DNA of 13,563 nt from RGIG6904 sp024680835 (lineage in GTDB: Bacteria > Bacillota > Clostridia > Lachnospirales > Lachnospiraceae): contig JAILBP010000149.1 of NCBI GenBank assembly GCA_024680835.1, positions 1 through 13,563 on the forward strand, read 5' to 3'. Every line of letters begins with the position of its first letter. Position 1 is the stretch's first letter. Below are positions 5,172-13,372 of the stretch, piece after piece. Under the pieces are notes generated by a model. The model worked only from the letters and a program-made list of their open reading frames with translations. It did not search any database and was not told the origin of the DNA. Both the position numbers and the translations under genes were made by a program.

Positions 5172-7934
5172 ATGCTGCCTGAAGAACGAGCACGAGAAAA
5201 AATCGATAAGCAGCTTATTAATGCTGGTTGGGACATTGTGTCACGAAATGAATATGTTCCTAAGTCAACATCGGCTGTGAAGGAAGGCCTTATGCAGGGA
5301 AACACAGAAAGCGACTACCTGCTTTTTGTCGATGATAAGGCAATCGCTGTAGTTGAAGCAAAGCGTGAAGATAATCCGCTTGGACCAGAGGTTGAGAAGC
5401 AGGCTGAAGGTTATGCCAGAAGTCCGCAGAGTTGGTATGGCCTTTGGTATCAAGGTTTGATTCCACTTGTCTATATGGCGAATGGGAAGAAGATTTATTT
5501 CAAGAATATGCTGACGGATCCGGACGGTGATTATGTGGAATTGTCCGAGATGCATTCTCCGAAGAAGATGCTTTCTCTTATCAACCAGGTATCGGAGTAT
5601 GGTGCTCTTCCGAGATTAGAAAAGCGCGGGCTTCGTGATTGTCAGTATAATGCTGAGATTGAGCTGGAGAAGTCTATGAAAGAGGGCAAGAAGAAAAACC
5701 TTGCGGTTCTTGCTACTGGTAGCGGAAAGACTTATCTGGCGTGTCTGGCAAGCTATCGTATGTTGAATTATACGCCTACGAAGAGGATTCTGTTTCTAGT
5801 AGACAGGAATAACCTTGCAAGGCAGACGGAGGCGGAATTCAGCCAGTTTGACCGGACAGAGGGGCAGCAGGAAATGAGTTCTCTTTATGAGATCAAACGT
5901 CTGAAAAAGGAAAGCGATATTAAGGCAGATATCGTTATTTCCACCATTCAGAAACTGTTTGCAGTACTGACTGGTCAGAAGTTATCGGAAGATAGCGAAG
6001 ATGCAGAAGATGAGAAGACCACTACAGATGAAGAAAAGGAAACAAAGGAAGTCATCACGCTGGGTGATGATCTGAAACTTCCACCGGATCACTTCCAGCT
6101 GATCATCGTGGACGAATGTCATAGATCCATCTATGGCAAGTGGAAGGCAGTGCTGGATTACTTCTCTGAAGCAAAAGTGATGGGGCTTACTGCGACGCCA
6201 ACACCGGAAGCCTATGCGTATTTTGATAATAACATCATCGAGGAATATACCTATGATGAATCCGTCGTTGACGGCGTAAATGTTCCATCACGTGTTTATC
6301 GTATTGCTACGGAGATCACAGAGCATGGCGGAGCGATCAAGTCAGGCACAAAGGTTACAGAGACAGCACGCAGAAGCGGACAGACGACAGCTTACGTGGC
6401 TCCGCAGCGGGTTGATTACGATAATATGCAGCTGGATCGGTCTGTTGTAAACAGAGACCAGATCCGTAAGGTGCTGCTGGCATATAAAAAGGCGATTTAT
6501 GAGGAACTGTATCCGGAACGTGAGAAGAGCTGGATGTATGTTCCGAAGACTCTGATCTTTGCAAAAGATGATAATCATGCATCCGAGATCGTAGAAGGCG
6601 TAAAGGATGTCTTCAAAGATGAATTTGAAGATCATGAATGTCCGGAGCATTTTGTACAGAAGATCACTTATTCATCCGGAGATTCTAATGGCTTGATCCG
6701 GGATCTGAGGACGGAAAAGGATTTCAGAATTGCTGTTACGGTTACGCTGGTTGCGACCGGCACGGACGTGAAGCCTCTGGAAGTCGTACTCTTCATGAAG
6801 GATGTCCGTTCGGATGTGCTCTATACACAGATGAAGGGGCGTGGATGCCGTGTGATCAGCGATGATAAATTGCGAGAGGTCACACCGAATGCTAATACCA
6901 AGGAATGTTATTACATCGTTGATGGCGTAGGTGTAACGGAGCATGAAAAGATTATTCCGCATCCGGTTATAAATCCGGGTCCGGGAAAGAAAATTCTATC
7001 GCTGGAGCATCTGCTGGAGCATCTTGCGCATAATGAAGTGAGCGATGAAAATCTGTGGCTGCTCAGGGATTATTGTTCAACCATTAACAGACGGTATGAG
7101 GATAACGCACTGTTTGGCAGGCATCTGGATTATTTCATAACGACCTATGGCTTTGCTCCGAGGACTATAGCCGGTAATATTCAGCAGGCGACGGATGATG
7201 GCGTTCTGCTCGAATTTGAATACATAGATCCGTCTCATGATAATACAAGGCGTATGGCACTGATCTACAGCCTGATCAGTAACATTGCAGCTAGAAATAA
7301 ACTGCTTGAAATGCAGCGCGGATATATTGTGAATACGGAAGAAGATCCAGATGAAGTGATCTACGCGGGATTCTCCAAAGAGACTGCGAAGAGCTTCATA
7401 GAGAATTTTGAGAAGTATCTGGACGATAATAAAGACAGCATAGAGGCATTGCGTATCATATATAATTCCGAAGATACAGTCATTACACATTCTATGCTGA
7501 GTGAGCTTCGAGACCGGCTTTTGTCTGAGAGCAGACAGTACGGTGTATACCAGATCTGGAAGAATTACAAGGTGTTGGACACAGAAGGTAACGTGGATGA
7601 GTTGGATGTGAAGACAAATGTGAATGCTCTGACCAACCTGATCCAGATTGTCCGGTATTCGTATAAGAAGAACCAGAAGCTTACAAGCCTGATCAGCGGC
7701 TATGCAAAGCGTTTTGCTCTGTACTGCGGACAGCAACAGCGTGTGCTGACAGAAGATCAGGTTGAGATCATGAAACAGGTTGCGGAGTTCGTCATTAATG
7801 ACGGCGCGATCTCTGTAAAGGAACTGAACGAAATTGATACGGATCTTTGGAGAAAAGGCGTAACGAGTTTCGGAGGCAAATTGCTTGCAGAAGAAATGCA
7901 GGCATTATCAAAATTTTTATTAAAGGTGGCATAA
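5172..7934 (+). CDS. hsdR: Type I restriction enzyme R subunit (HsdR, EcoEI-like)
   Basis: This is a 920-residue translocating endonuclease subunit. The ATG at 5172 is chosen because AAGGAAG (5157-5163) gives good spacing; the GTG at 5163 lies inside that ribosome site. The N-terminal PD-(D/E)xK nuclease shows D48 (ESDYLLFVD), E62-x-K64 (VVEAKRE) and QAEGYA. The superfamily 2 motor follows with Walker A ATGSGKT (181-187), a DECH box (314-317), GLTATP (338-343), and the later VATGTDV and MKGRGCRV motifs. The last 250 or so residues correspond to the EcoEI-type C-terminal domain that docks on the methylase complex. An acidic low-complexity insert (about residues 272-294, rich in E, D and T) interrupts the motor between motifs. 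All key residues are present, so the enzyme looks intact. The methylase-specificity fusion starts 1 nt after its stop. Confidence 0.95.
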   Translation: MLPEERAREKIDKQLINAGWDIVSRNEYVPKSTSAVKEGLMQGNTESDYLLFVDDKAIAVVEAKREDNPLGPEVEKQAEGYARSPQSWYGLWYQGLIPLVYMANGKKIYFKNMLTDPDGDYVELSEMHSPKKMLSLINQVSEYGALPRLEKRGLRDCQYNAEIELEKSMKEGKKKNLAVLATGSGKTYLACLASYRMLNYTPTKRILFLVDRNNLARQTEAEFSQFDRTEGQQEMSSLYEIKRLKKESDIKADIVISTIQKLFAVLTGQKLSEDSEDAEDEKTTTDEEKETKEVITLGDDLKLPPDHFQLIIVDECHRSIYGKWKAVLDYFSEAKVMGLTATPTPEAYAYFDNNIIEEYTYDESVVDGVNVPSRVYRIATEITEHGGAIKSGTKVTETARRSGQTTAYVAPQRVDYDNMQLDRSVVNRDQIRKVLLAYKKAIYEELYPEREKSWMYVPKTLIFAKDDNHASEIVEGVKDVFKDEFEDHECPEHFVQKITYSSGDSNGLIRDLRTEKDFRIAVTVTLVATGTDVKPLEVVLFMKDVRSDVLYTQMKGRGCRVISDDKLREVTPNANTKECYYIVDGVGVTEHEKIIPHPVINPGPGKKILSLEHLLEHLAHNEVSDENLWLLRDYCSTINRRYEDNALFGRHLDYFITTYGFAPRTIAGNIQQATDDGVLLEFEYIDPSHDNTRRMALIYSLISNIAARNKLLEMQRGYIVNTEEDPDEVIYAGFSKETAKSFIENFEKYLDDNKDSIEALRIIYNSEDTVITHSMLSELRDRLLSESRQYGVYQIWKNYKVLDTEGNVDELDVKTNVNALTNLIQIVRYSYKKNQKLTSLISGYAKRFALYCGQQQRVLTEDQVEIMKQVAEFVINDGAISVKELNEIDTDLWRKGVTSFGGKLLAEEMQALSKFLLKVA

Positions 7935-7935
7935 T

Positions 7936-10134
7936 ATGGCAAATCAAAAAACAGAAGGTGCATTATTGAATAAAGTATGGAATATCGCAAATGTTCTTGC
8001 GGCAGCAGGCGTGGGTTTCACTGACTACATCACGCAGCTGACATATATCCTCTTCCTGAAGATGGATGATGAGAAGGATGAACTGGGGCTGGGAAGCTCT
8101 ATTCCGGAAGGATATAAATGGGCAGATCTTATTAAGCTGAACGGAACGGATCTGGTGGATAAGTATGAGGAAATCCTTGAAGAATTGTCAAAGGATGAAG
8201 GTCTCATCGGTACTATTTTCACCAAGGCAACAAATAAACTTGATCGTCCTGTAATGTTGAAGAAAGTTATTGATATGGTATCAGAGGAAAACTGGTACAT
8301 GATGGAGGGCGACTTCAAGGGTGCAATATACGAGGGTATTCTTGAAAAGAACGGGCAGGATAGGAAGAGCGGTGCCGGTCAATATTTTACGCCAAGAGCA
8401 TTAATTTCGGCTATTGTTGATGTTATCGATCCTAAAATCACGGAGACCGTTGCGGATCCTTGTTGCGGAACGGGAGGATTTCTGCTTGCTGCTTATGAGC
8501 ATATGCGCAAGCAGAGCAAGGATGTGGAGAAGCAGAAGTTTCTGAAGAACAACGCTCTTTATGGAGCAGATAACACTTCTCTCGTCGTCACGCTGGCTTC
8601 TATGAATCTCTACTTGCATGATATTGGTGTGAATAAAAGTCCGATTGCCTATAAGGATTCTTTAATTGAGACTACGGACGATTTGTATCAGGTAGTAATA
8701 ACTAACCCGCCTTTTGGTACCCGTCCACAAGGGAGCGTAGAGGTATCGGCAAACAGACCTGAATTTATTAAGACATCCGATAATCAGGTTAATTTTCTTC
8801 AACATATCATGTCCATTATTAAGACTGGTGGACGAGTCGGAGTGGTTTTACCTGATAGCGTATTGACAGATGGCGATGCAACAAAAAAAGTCAGGGATAA
8901 ACTGCTCAAAGAATATAATTTGCATACAATCCTTAGGCTTCCTAAAGGGATTTTTTATGCGAACAGTGTAGATACGAATGTTTTGTTTTTTGACAAAGGA
9001 GAGCCAACAAAGGATATTTGGGTTTATGATTACCGAACAGGAATTAAACATACAATGGCTACAAGGCCAATGACAAGGGAAAACTTGCAGGAATTTGTCG
9101 AGTGCTATTGTTCTGGACACATGCAAGATCGAAGAGAGACCTACGATGCTGATACTAATCCTTATGGCAGATGGCGTAGATATACAGAGGATGAAATAAA
9201 AGAAAAGGGGAATCTGAATTTTAGGTGGCTTGATTTTACAGAGGAAGACGATCGTAGTATACAAGAAATATACGAGGAAATAAAGGATACTTCTTCTGAG
9301 TTAATAGCCTCTGTTACAGGATTGGACGCGATAATAAGTAGCGAGGAAAAAGACATAACAGAGGAAACAAACTCCATGTCTTCAATTAATCTGTTACTGG
9401 AGGAAATGCACAAACAGGTTGGATCTTTGAAATCTAAGATTATTGAAGCTGCCGTACAAGGTAAACTGACAGAGCAGTTACCGGAGGATGGAACAGGCGA
9501 AGAATTATATCAGATACTACAGTCTGAAAAAAATGATTTAATAGAGTCGGGGAAAATCAAATCAGAGGAACCATTGCCTGAAATCAAGGAAGAGGAAAAA
9601 CCTTTTGAGATTCCAGATAACTGGATGTGGGTGAGACTTGATGATATTGTTTCAAAGACAATTAAGCGAGGCAAGGCTCCCAAATATGCAGAGTCAGGAA
9701 AAGCCTTGGTGTTTGCTCAAAAGTGTAATACTAAACAGGGCATTATTAATCTAGAGTTGGCTCAATTTCTCAAAGATGAAGTGTATGACAAATATCCAGA
9801 CGAAGAATTCATGCTTGATGATGACATTGTTATCAACTCGACTGGAACGGGAACATTAGGAAGGGTTGGATTCATTCAGAATATGAATTCGAATAGAGTC
9901 GTTCCTGACTCACACGTAACTGTTATTCGCGTGGGAGGAAATGTTTCTCCTATGTTTGCATACATTTATCTAAAATATATGCAACCTGTTATAGAAAGTA
10001 TGGGAACTGGTTCAACCAATCAAAAGGAATTATATCCGAAAGTTGTAAGGAGCATTTTATTTCCGCTTCCGCCACTGGCTGAACAAAAAAGAATAGCTGA
10101 TAAGCTGAACAGATTATTATCGGCATTATCATAG
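7936..10134 (+). CDS. hsdM: Fused type I methyltransferase and half specificity subunit (HsdM-HsdS')
   Basis: This 732-residue polypeptide combines two normally separate subunits. Residues 1-130 are the HsdM N-terminal helical domain (LLNKVWNIANVLAAAGVGF...). Residues about 140-400 are the N6-adenine methyltransferase, with the S-adenosylmethionine loop DPCCGTGGF (174-182) and catalytic NPPF (257-260). A helical linker (about 440-510) leads to an HsdS-type conserved segment (SLKSKIIEAAVQGKL), a single target recognition domain from PFEIPDNWMWVRL (556-568) and the closing LPPLAEQKRIADKL (711-724). A normal HsdS has two such recognition domains; this one stops after the first. Two copies must therefore pair to give a complete specificity unit, and the recognised DNA site is likely to be symmetric. 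It is translationally coupled to hsdR (1-nt gap, AAGGTGG ribosome site). No second half-S is found downstream. It could be a natural fusion or the product of deletion. Confidence 0.9.
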   Translation: MANQKTEGALLNKVWNIANVLAAAGVGFTDYITQLTYILFLKMDDEKDELGLGSSIPEGYKWADLIKLNGTDLVDKYEEILEELSKDEGLIGTIFTKATNKLDRPVMLKKVIDMVSEENWYMMEGDFKGAIYEGILEKNGQDRKSGAGQYFTPRALISAIVDVIDPKITETVADPCCGTGGFLLAAYEHMRKQSKDVEKQKFLKNNALYGADNTSLVVTLASMNLYLHDIGVNKSPIAYKDSLIETTDDLYQVVITNPPFGTRPQGSVEVSANRPEFIKTSDNQVNFLQHIMSIIKTGGRVGVVLPDSVLTDGDATKKVRDKLLKEYNLHTILRLPKGIFYANSVDTNVLFFDKGEPTKDIWVYDYRTGIKHTMATRPMTRENLQEFVECYCSGHMQDRRETYDADTNPYGRWRRYTEDEIKEKGNLNFRWLDFTEEDDRSIQEIYEEIKDTSSELIASVTGLDAIISSEEKDITEETNSMSSINLLLEEMHKQVGSLKSKIIEAAVQGKLTEQLPEDGTGEELYQILQSEKNDLIESGKIKSEEPLPEIKEEEKPFEIPDNWMWVRLDDIVSKTIKRGKAPKYAESGKALVFAQKCNTKQGIINLELAQFLKDEVYDKYPDEEFMLDDDIVINSTGTGTLGRVGFIQNMNSNRVVPDSHVTVIRVGGNVSPMFAYIYLKYMQPVIESMGTGSTNQKELYPKVVRSILFPLPPLAEQKRIADKLNRLLSALS

Positions 10135-10149
10135 AAAAAAGGAACGTGA

Positions 10150-10305
10150 AAGTATGGTAAAGAAAATCATCAGAATTGGTTCCCATTTGCTTCGGATGCG
10201 GCTGGTAATTTTATATGCTACGATTTAAGACAAAAAAGGTGCGTATTATATAACCATGAAACTGACCGAGGTGAATCCATTACAGATATGGCTATTCGTT
10301 TCTGA
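10150..10305 (+). pseudogene. Remnant of a SUKH (SMI1/KNR4) family protein
   Basis: A 51-codon open stretch without a start codon lies between the fusion gene and abiH, bounded upstream by a TGA at 10147 and ending in a TGA at 10303. It reads NWFPFASDAAGNFICYDL followed by CVLYNHETDRGESI, which is the characteristic C-terminal core of SUKH proteins (aromatic, F/I-A-S-D-x-x-G-N, I-C-x-D-L, then N-H-E). Members are mainly immunity proteins to contact-dependent and other nuclease toxins. The N-terminal half and start are missing, so it is a truncated fossil. Its position right after the half-HsdS suggests that a deletion joined the restriction locus to a former immunity gene. Confidence 0.7.
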
Positions 10306-10319
10306 AGGGGTATAACGTT

Positions 10320-11282
10320 ATGGGAGAGAGGACACTTTTTGTTTTCGGAAATGGATTTGATATTGCCCATGGAATTACTACACCATACTCCGCATTTAGA
10401 GAGTTTCTTGAGAAGGAACATGAGGAATTTCTAACTACATTTGAAGCCATGTATAGTATACAGCCGCTTGATGATACAGAACCTTGGTGTACCGAAGAAG
10501 CACAAAAAAGGTGGAAAGAAAGTGTCATAAAAGATTTATGGCAGACTTTTGAGAACGAGATTGGTAATCCTGATGTAGAAGGAATGTATGATCATGCTTT
10601 TTCTCTAGTAGATTCAATGCCTGAATATGGAGTTCGTGATACGCTAGATGTGTATTGGAAGGAGCAATATAGCTTCGTAGATGATCTTCAGAAGTTTGTA
10701 CTTGAATGGTTGCAGACAATTGATTGTTCCGCGGCTACCTGTAAAAAAGATGCAATGTATGGGGCAAATACAGACTTCTTTATGACTTTCAATTATACGG
10801 ATACGATTGAGCGTGTTTATCACATTAAAAATGTGTTTCATCCTCACGGAGGAGTTCCAAGTTGCTCAAATGTTGCTCCTATTATGGGACACGGGAATAA
10901 GTATTTGATAGACAGCTATCGGAGAAAAGCAATTCAGGCTCAGAGCGAATCTGTTGAGTGGTATGAAAGCATATGTAATGCAATTGCTGATTTCTGTAAT
11001 TCTATGTACAAAGATGTGGATGGCATTATTGAAAGTAATCAAGATTTCTTTGAACAAATTGAAAATGTCGATAAAATCTCGGTTCTTGGAGTATCATTTG
11101 GTGATGTAGACATTCCATATCTGGAAAGAATCAGATCTGCCGCTAAGCCAGAGGCTAAGTGGTATATATATTATTACGGAGACGAATCAAAAAGACGTTT
11201 GAAAGAAGTATTTGGGATACTTGGTATTTCAAACCGGTTTGAGACATATTTTCTGCCGTGCGATAGATTTTGGGACAGATAA
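10320..11282 (+). CDS. abiH: AbiH-family abortive phage infection protein
   Basis: This is a 320-residue protein; the ATG at 10320 follows AAGGGG (10304-10310) at about 10 nt. The N-terminus LFVFGNGFDIAHGI (residues 6-19) is the hallmark nucleotide-binding-type loop of AbiH. It is followed by PYSAFREFL, MTFNYTDTIERVY (155-167), HPHGG (174-178), a GHG (190-192) and a late strand VLGVSFGDVDIPYL (255-268). These are the AbiH landmarks, reminiscent of SIR2-like NAD-binding folds. The family was described as a lactococcal abortive infection system: infected cells stop supporting phage growth. The biochemical activity is not proven; NAD binding or cleavage is an inference from the fold-like motifs. 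Sampled stretches look AT-richer than the neighbouring polymerase gene, consistent with separate acquisition. It ends at a hairpin terminator shared with the convergent polymerase gene. Confidence 0.9.
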   Translation: MGERTLFVFGNGFDIAHGITTPYSAFREFLEKEHEEFLTTFEAMYSIQPLDDTEPWCTEEAQKRWKESVIKDLWQTFENEIGNPDVEGMYDHAFSLVDSMPEYGVRDTLDVYWKEQYSFVDDLQKFVLEWLQTIDCSAATCKKDAMYGANTDFFMTFNYTDTIERVYHIKNVFHPHGGVPSCSNVAPIMGHGNKYLIDSYRRKAIQAQSESVEWYESICNAIADFCNSMYKDVDGIIESNQDFFEQIENVDKISVLGVSFGDVDIPYLERIRSAAKPEAKWYIYYYGDESKRRLKEVFGILGISNRFETYFLPCDRFWDR

Positions 11283-11287
11283 GAACA

Positions 11288-11320
11288 ACCTCCATCATTA
11301 CCGATGGAGGTCTTATTTTA
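11288..11320. terminator. Bidirectional terminator between abiH and the DNA polymerase gene
   Basis: ACCTCCATC (11288-11296) and GATGGAGGT (11303-11311) form a perfect 9-bp stem with a 6-nt loop (ATTACC). CTTATTTTAG follows on the + strand, and TTGTTCTTATC follows on the - strand. The - strand polymerase stop (11318-11320) lies in the + strand tail. Confidence 0.8.
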
Positions 11321-13315
11321 GTCTTTCTTGTAAAACTGTGTTTCATAGCCGTCTGCACGGAGCAGGATGTCCGGCATCCAGTCCGGGGATCTGCCCATCT
11401 GCTCACAAACGGCTTTCAGGTCAACGCGTGGATCACATTCGATGATCAGTTCATCATGAACGTGTCCGACGATGAAGCAGTGCCGGAGTGTTTTCATCGC
11501 ATTGCAGAGAATGTCCCTGCTGATAGCCTGCACGATATTCTCCACGAACTTCGGACCGTAGGATTCGATGCGCTCCCACTTCTTTGTGGAGCCAACACCT
11601 TCATAGGTAACGGATTCGCCGCCGAACTGATTTTCGCCGATACGGGGCTTCACATAGGAGAGCAGACGGCCCGAGGGGAGCTTGATGAAGAGCATCCCGC
11701 TTTTGTAGAAGAACTTGATGCCGCGGACTTCAGTCTGGATCCGCTGTGTGATGGTTGTTTTTATAGCGCGGTCTATATCCCACCAGAAGGCTGTGATCAT
11801 CGGGTTGGAATTGCGCCAGGAATTGACCAGCGGTTGCAGTTCTTCTTCGGATAATCCCATTTCAAGTGCACCCATCGATTTCAGGGCACCGACGGATCCG
11901 CCGTATCCGAGGGCAAGTTCAGCGATTTTTCCCTTCTGTCTTAGATGGCTGTTGGTGCCGTGCTTTTCAACCGGAACACCAAACATCTGACTGGCAGAAG
12001 CACAATAGATATCTTTTCCTTCCGCAAATACATTGGAGCGCCAGGTCTCACCGGCAAGGTAAGCCAAGACACGAGCTTCGATGGCAGAGAAGTCAGAGAC
12101 AATGAATTTATAGCCATCTTTTGCGATAAAGGCGGTACGAATCAACTGACTGAGTGCATCCGGGATATCATCATATAAAAGCTGCATGGTTTCGTAGTCG
12201 CCGCTGCGAACGATAGCTCTTGCCTCCGCGAGGTCATTCATGTGATTTTGTGGGAGGTTCTGCAGCTGAATCAGCCTGCCAGCCCAGCGACCGGAACGAT
12301 TGGCTCCGTAGAACTGGAACATACCGTGAGCTCTGCCGTCACGACATACGGCGTTCTGCATTGCCTGATATTTTTTTACGGATGATTTTGCAAGCTGCAG
12401 GCGGAGTTTCAAGGCTTCTGTGATGTTACCGTTGGCGTTACCGTCAGAAGATTTGACAAAGCCTGCAACTTCTTTTTTACCGAGAGATTCCATCTCTACG
12501 CCGTTATCTGACAACCATTCCTTCATCTGTACAACGCTGTTCGGATTATCGAGACCGGTGAGGTTTTGCATCTGCAGCATGAGTGCGGACTTTGATTTTT
12601 CATCGAATGCTATTGCGTTCTGTACCACAGCCATATCAAGCATAATGCCTCTGTCATTGATTTCCTGATCAAGATGATATTCATCCCAGACCTGCTCAGG
12701 TACCGGGAATTTGGCAAGGCGTTTCTTTATTGCCATTTCTACTTCCACATCACGCTGGTTATATTTCTTGAACATTTCCCATTTTTCCGCATCATGCTCC
12801 GGAAGGTTCCGGGTGCGATCGCCGTTTGCTTTCGTAGGTTTACACGGAGTGCAGAAATAACGGATCAGGTCTTTGCCTTCCTTCAGCTTCTGATCCTGAA
12901 GTTTTAATACTGCACCGACACCTTCCAAAGAGAGCGGCAGCCCCATATAGGCAGACCAAATCATGGAGCATTTCCATGATGCCGGATCCAGATACTGACC
13001 GGCCGGATCCTCTGGGATGCTGTAGCCAGTGAAGTATTCCGGGCGATGCTTTTTCAGCCAGTTGGAGAGACATATTCTCTCGAAGGCCGCATTGAAAGCA
13101 CATTTTGTTACATTCTCATCAGATAGAGCTGCAAGGATCTCTTCCGGAATGATATCGCCACAGGCAAGATCGTAGACCGTGACCGGGGATCCGTCGATTG
13201 AGACTCCGAAGAGCAGTATCTCAAAATTCTCAGACTCAGCGTACTTGTATGCTCCGCATTTGGAGATATCAATGTCGCTGTATGTCTCTAAGTCGATTGA
13301 CATTTCTTTCATCAT
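11318..13315 (-). CDS. Family A phage-type DNA polymerase with 3'-5' exonuclease domain
   Basis: This is a 665-residue polymerase. The first of two adjacent ATGs (13315) is preceded by AGGAAGG. The N-terminal exonuclease has SIDLETYSD (D8 and E10), CAFNAAFERI (72-81) and YNQRDV (D189). The exo II position carries Glu79 where Asp is usual in Pol I enzymes. The polymerase core follows: motif A VSDFSAIEARVLAYL (D408), a motif B helix RQKGKIAELALGYGG (459-473) and motif C GHVHDELIIE (617-626, D621). No 5'-3' exonuclease domain is present, as in phage and mobile-element replicative enzymes, which are shorter than the 900-residue bacterial Pol I. It should copy the genome of the host element. It is encoded opposite to the defence island. 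A terminator-like hairpin lies just upstream of its start, which may limit its expression. Confidence 0.92.
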   Translation of the reverse strand: MMKEMSIDLETYSDIDISKCGAYKYAESENFEILLFGVSIDGSPVTVYDLACGDIIPEEILAALSDENVTKCAFNAAFERICLSNWLKKHRPEYFTGYSIPEDPAGQYLDPASWKCSMIWSAYMGLPLSLEGVGAVLKLQDQKLKEGKDLIRYFCTPCKPTKANGDRTRNLPEHDAEKWEMFKKYNQRDVEVEMAIKKRLAKFPVPEQVWDEYHLDQEINDRGIMLDMAVVQNAIAFDEKSKSALMLQMQNLTGLDNPNSVVQMKEWLSDNGVEMESLGKKEVAGFVKSSDGNANGNITEALKLRLQLAKSSVKKYQAMQNAVCRDGRAHGMFQFYGANRSGRWAGRLIQLQNLPQNHMNDLAEARAIVRSGDYETMQLLYDDIPDALSQLIRTAFIAKDGYKFIVSDFSAIEARVLAYLAGETWRSNVFAEGKDIYCASASQMFGVPVEKHGTNSHLRQKGKIAELALGYGGSVGALKSMGALEMGLSEEELQPLVNSWRNSNPMITAFWWDIDRAIKTTITQRIQTEVRGIKFFYKSGMLFIKLPSGRLLSYVKPRIGENQFGGESVTYEGVGSTKKWERIESYGPKFVENIVQAISRDILCNAMKTLRHCFIVGHVHDELIIECDPRVDLKAVCEQMGRSPDWMPDILLRADGYETQFYKKD

Positions 13316-13333
13316 TGTCGTCCTTCCTATGAA

Positions 13334-13361
13334 AAGAGAAGCGGCAGATTGTGCCTGCCGC
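13334..13361 (-). terminator. Terminator-like hairpin just upstream of the polymerase start
   Basis: GCGGCAG (- strand, 13361-13355) and CTGCCGC (13347-13341) form a 7-bp GC-rich stem with a 7-nt loop, followed on the - strand by TTCTCTTTTC. It sits between the small membrane protein gene and the polymerase ribosome site, with only about 18 nt between the T-tract and the ATG. Confidence 0.6.
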
Positions 13362-13372
13362 CTCCCGTGAAC

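Noticed and set aside
7077..7736. 219-codon - strand open frame within hsdR
   Set aside because: It is antisense to the intact HsdR C-terminal region and has no recognisable protein features.
10135..10320. Second HsdS half lost only by frameshift
   Set aside because: No frame downstream of 10134 continues with a recognition domain; the sequence is a SUKH remnant followed by abiH.
1324..11296. CCTCCAT shared by 1324-1330 and 11289-11295 as an attachment or target-site repeat
   Set aside because: Seven bases only, and both copies are explained by a ribosome site and a terminator stem; no integrase is present.
11270..11854. Long + strand open frame (194 codons) at the end of the polymerase gene
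   Set aside because: It is antisense to the conserved C-terminal polymerase region with motif C and begins inside abiH; a shadow.
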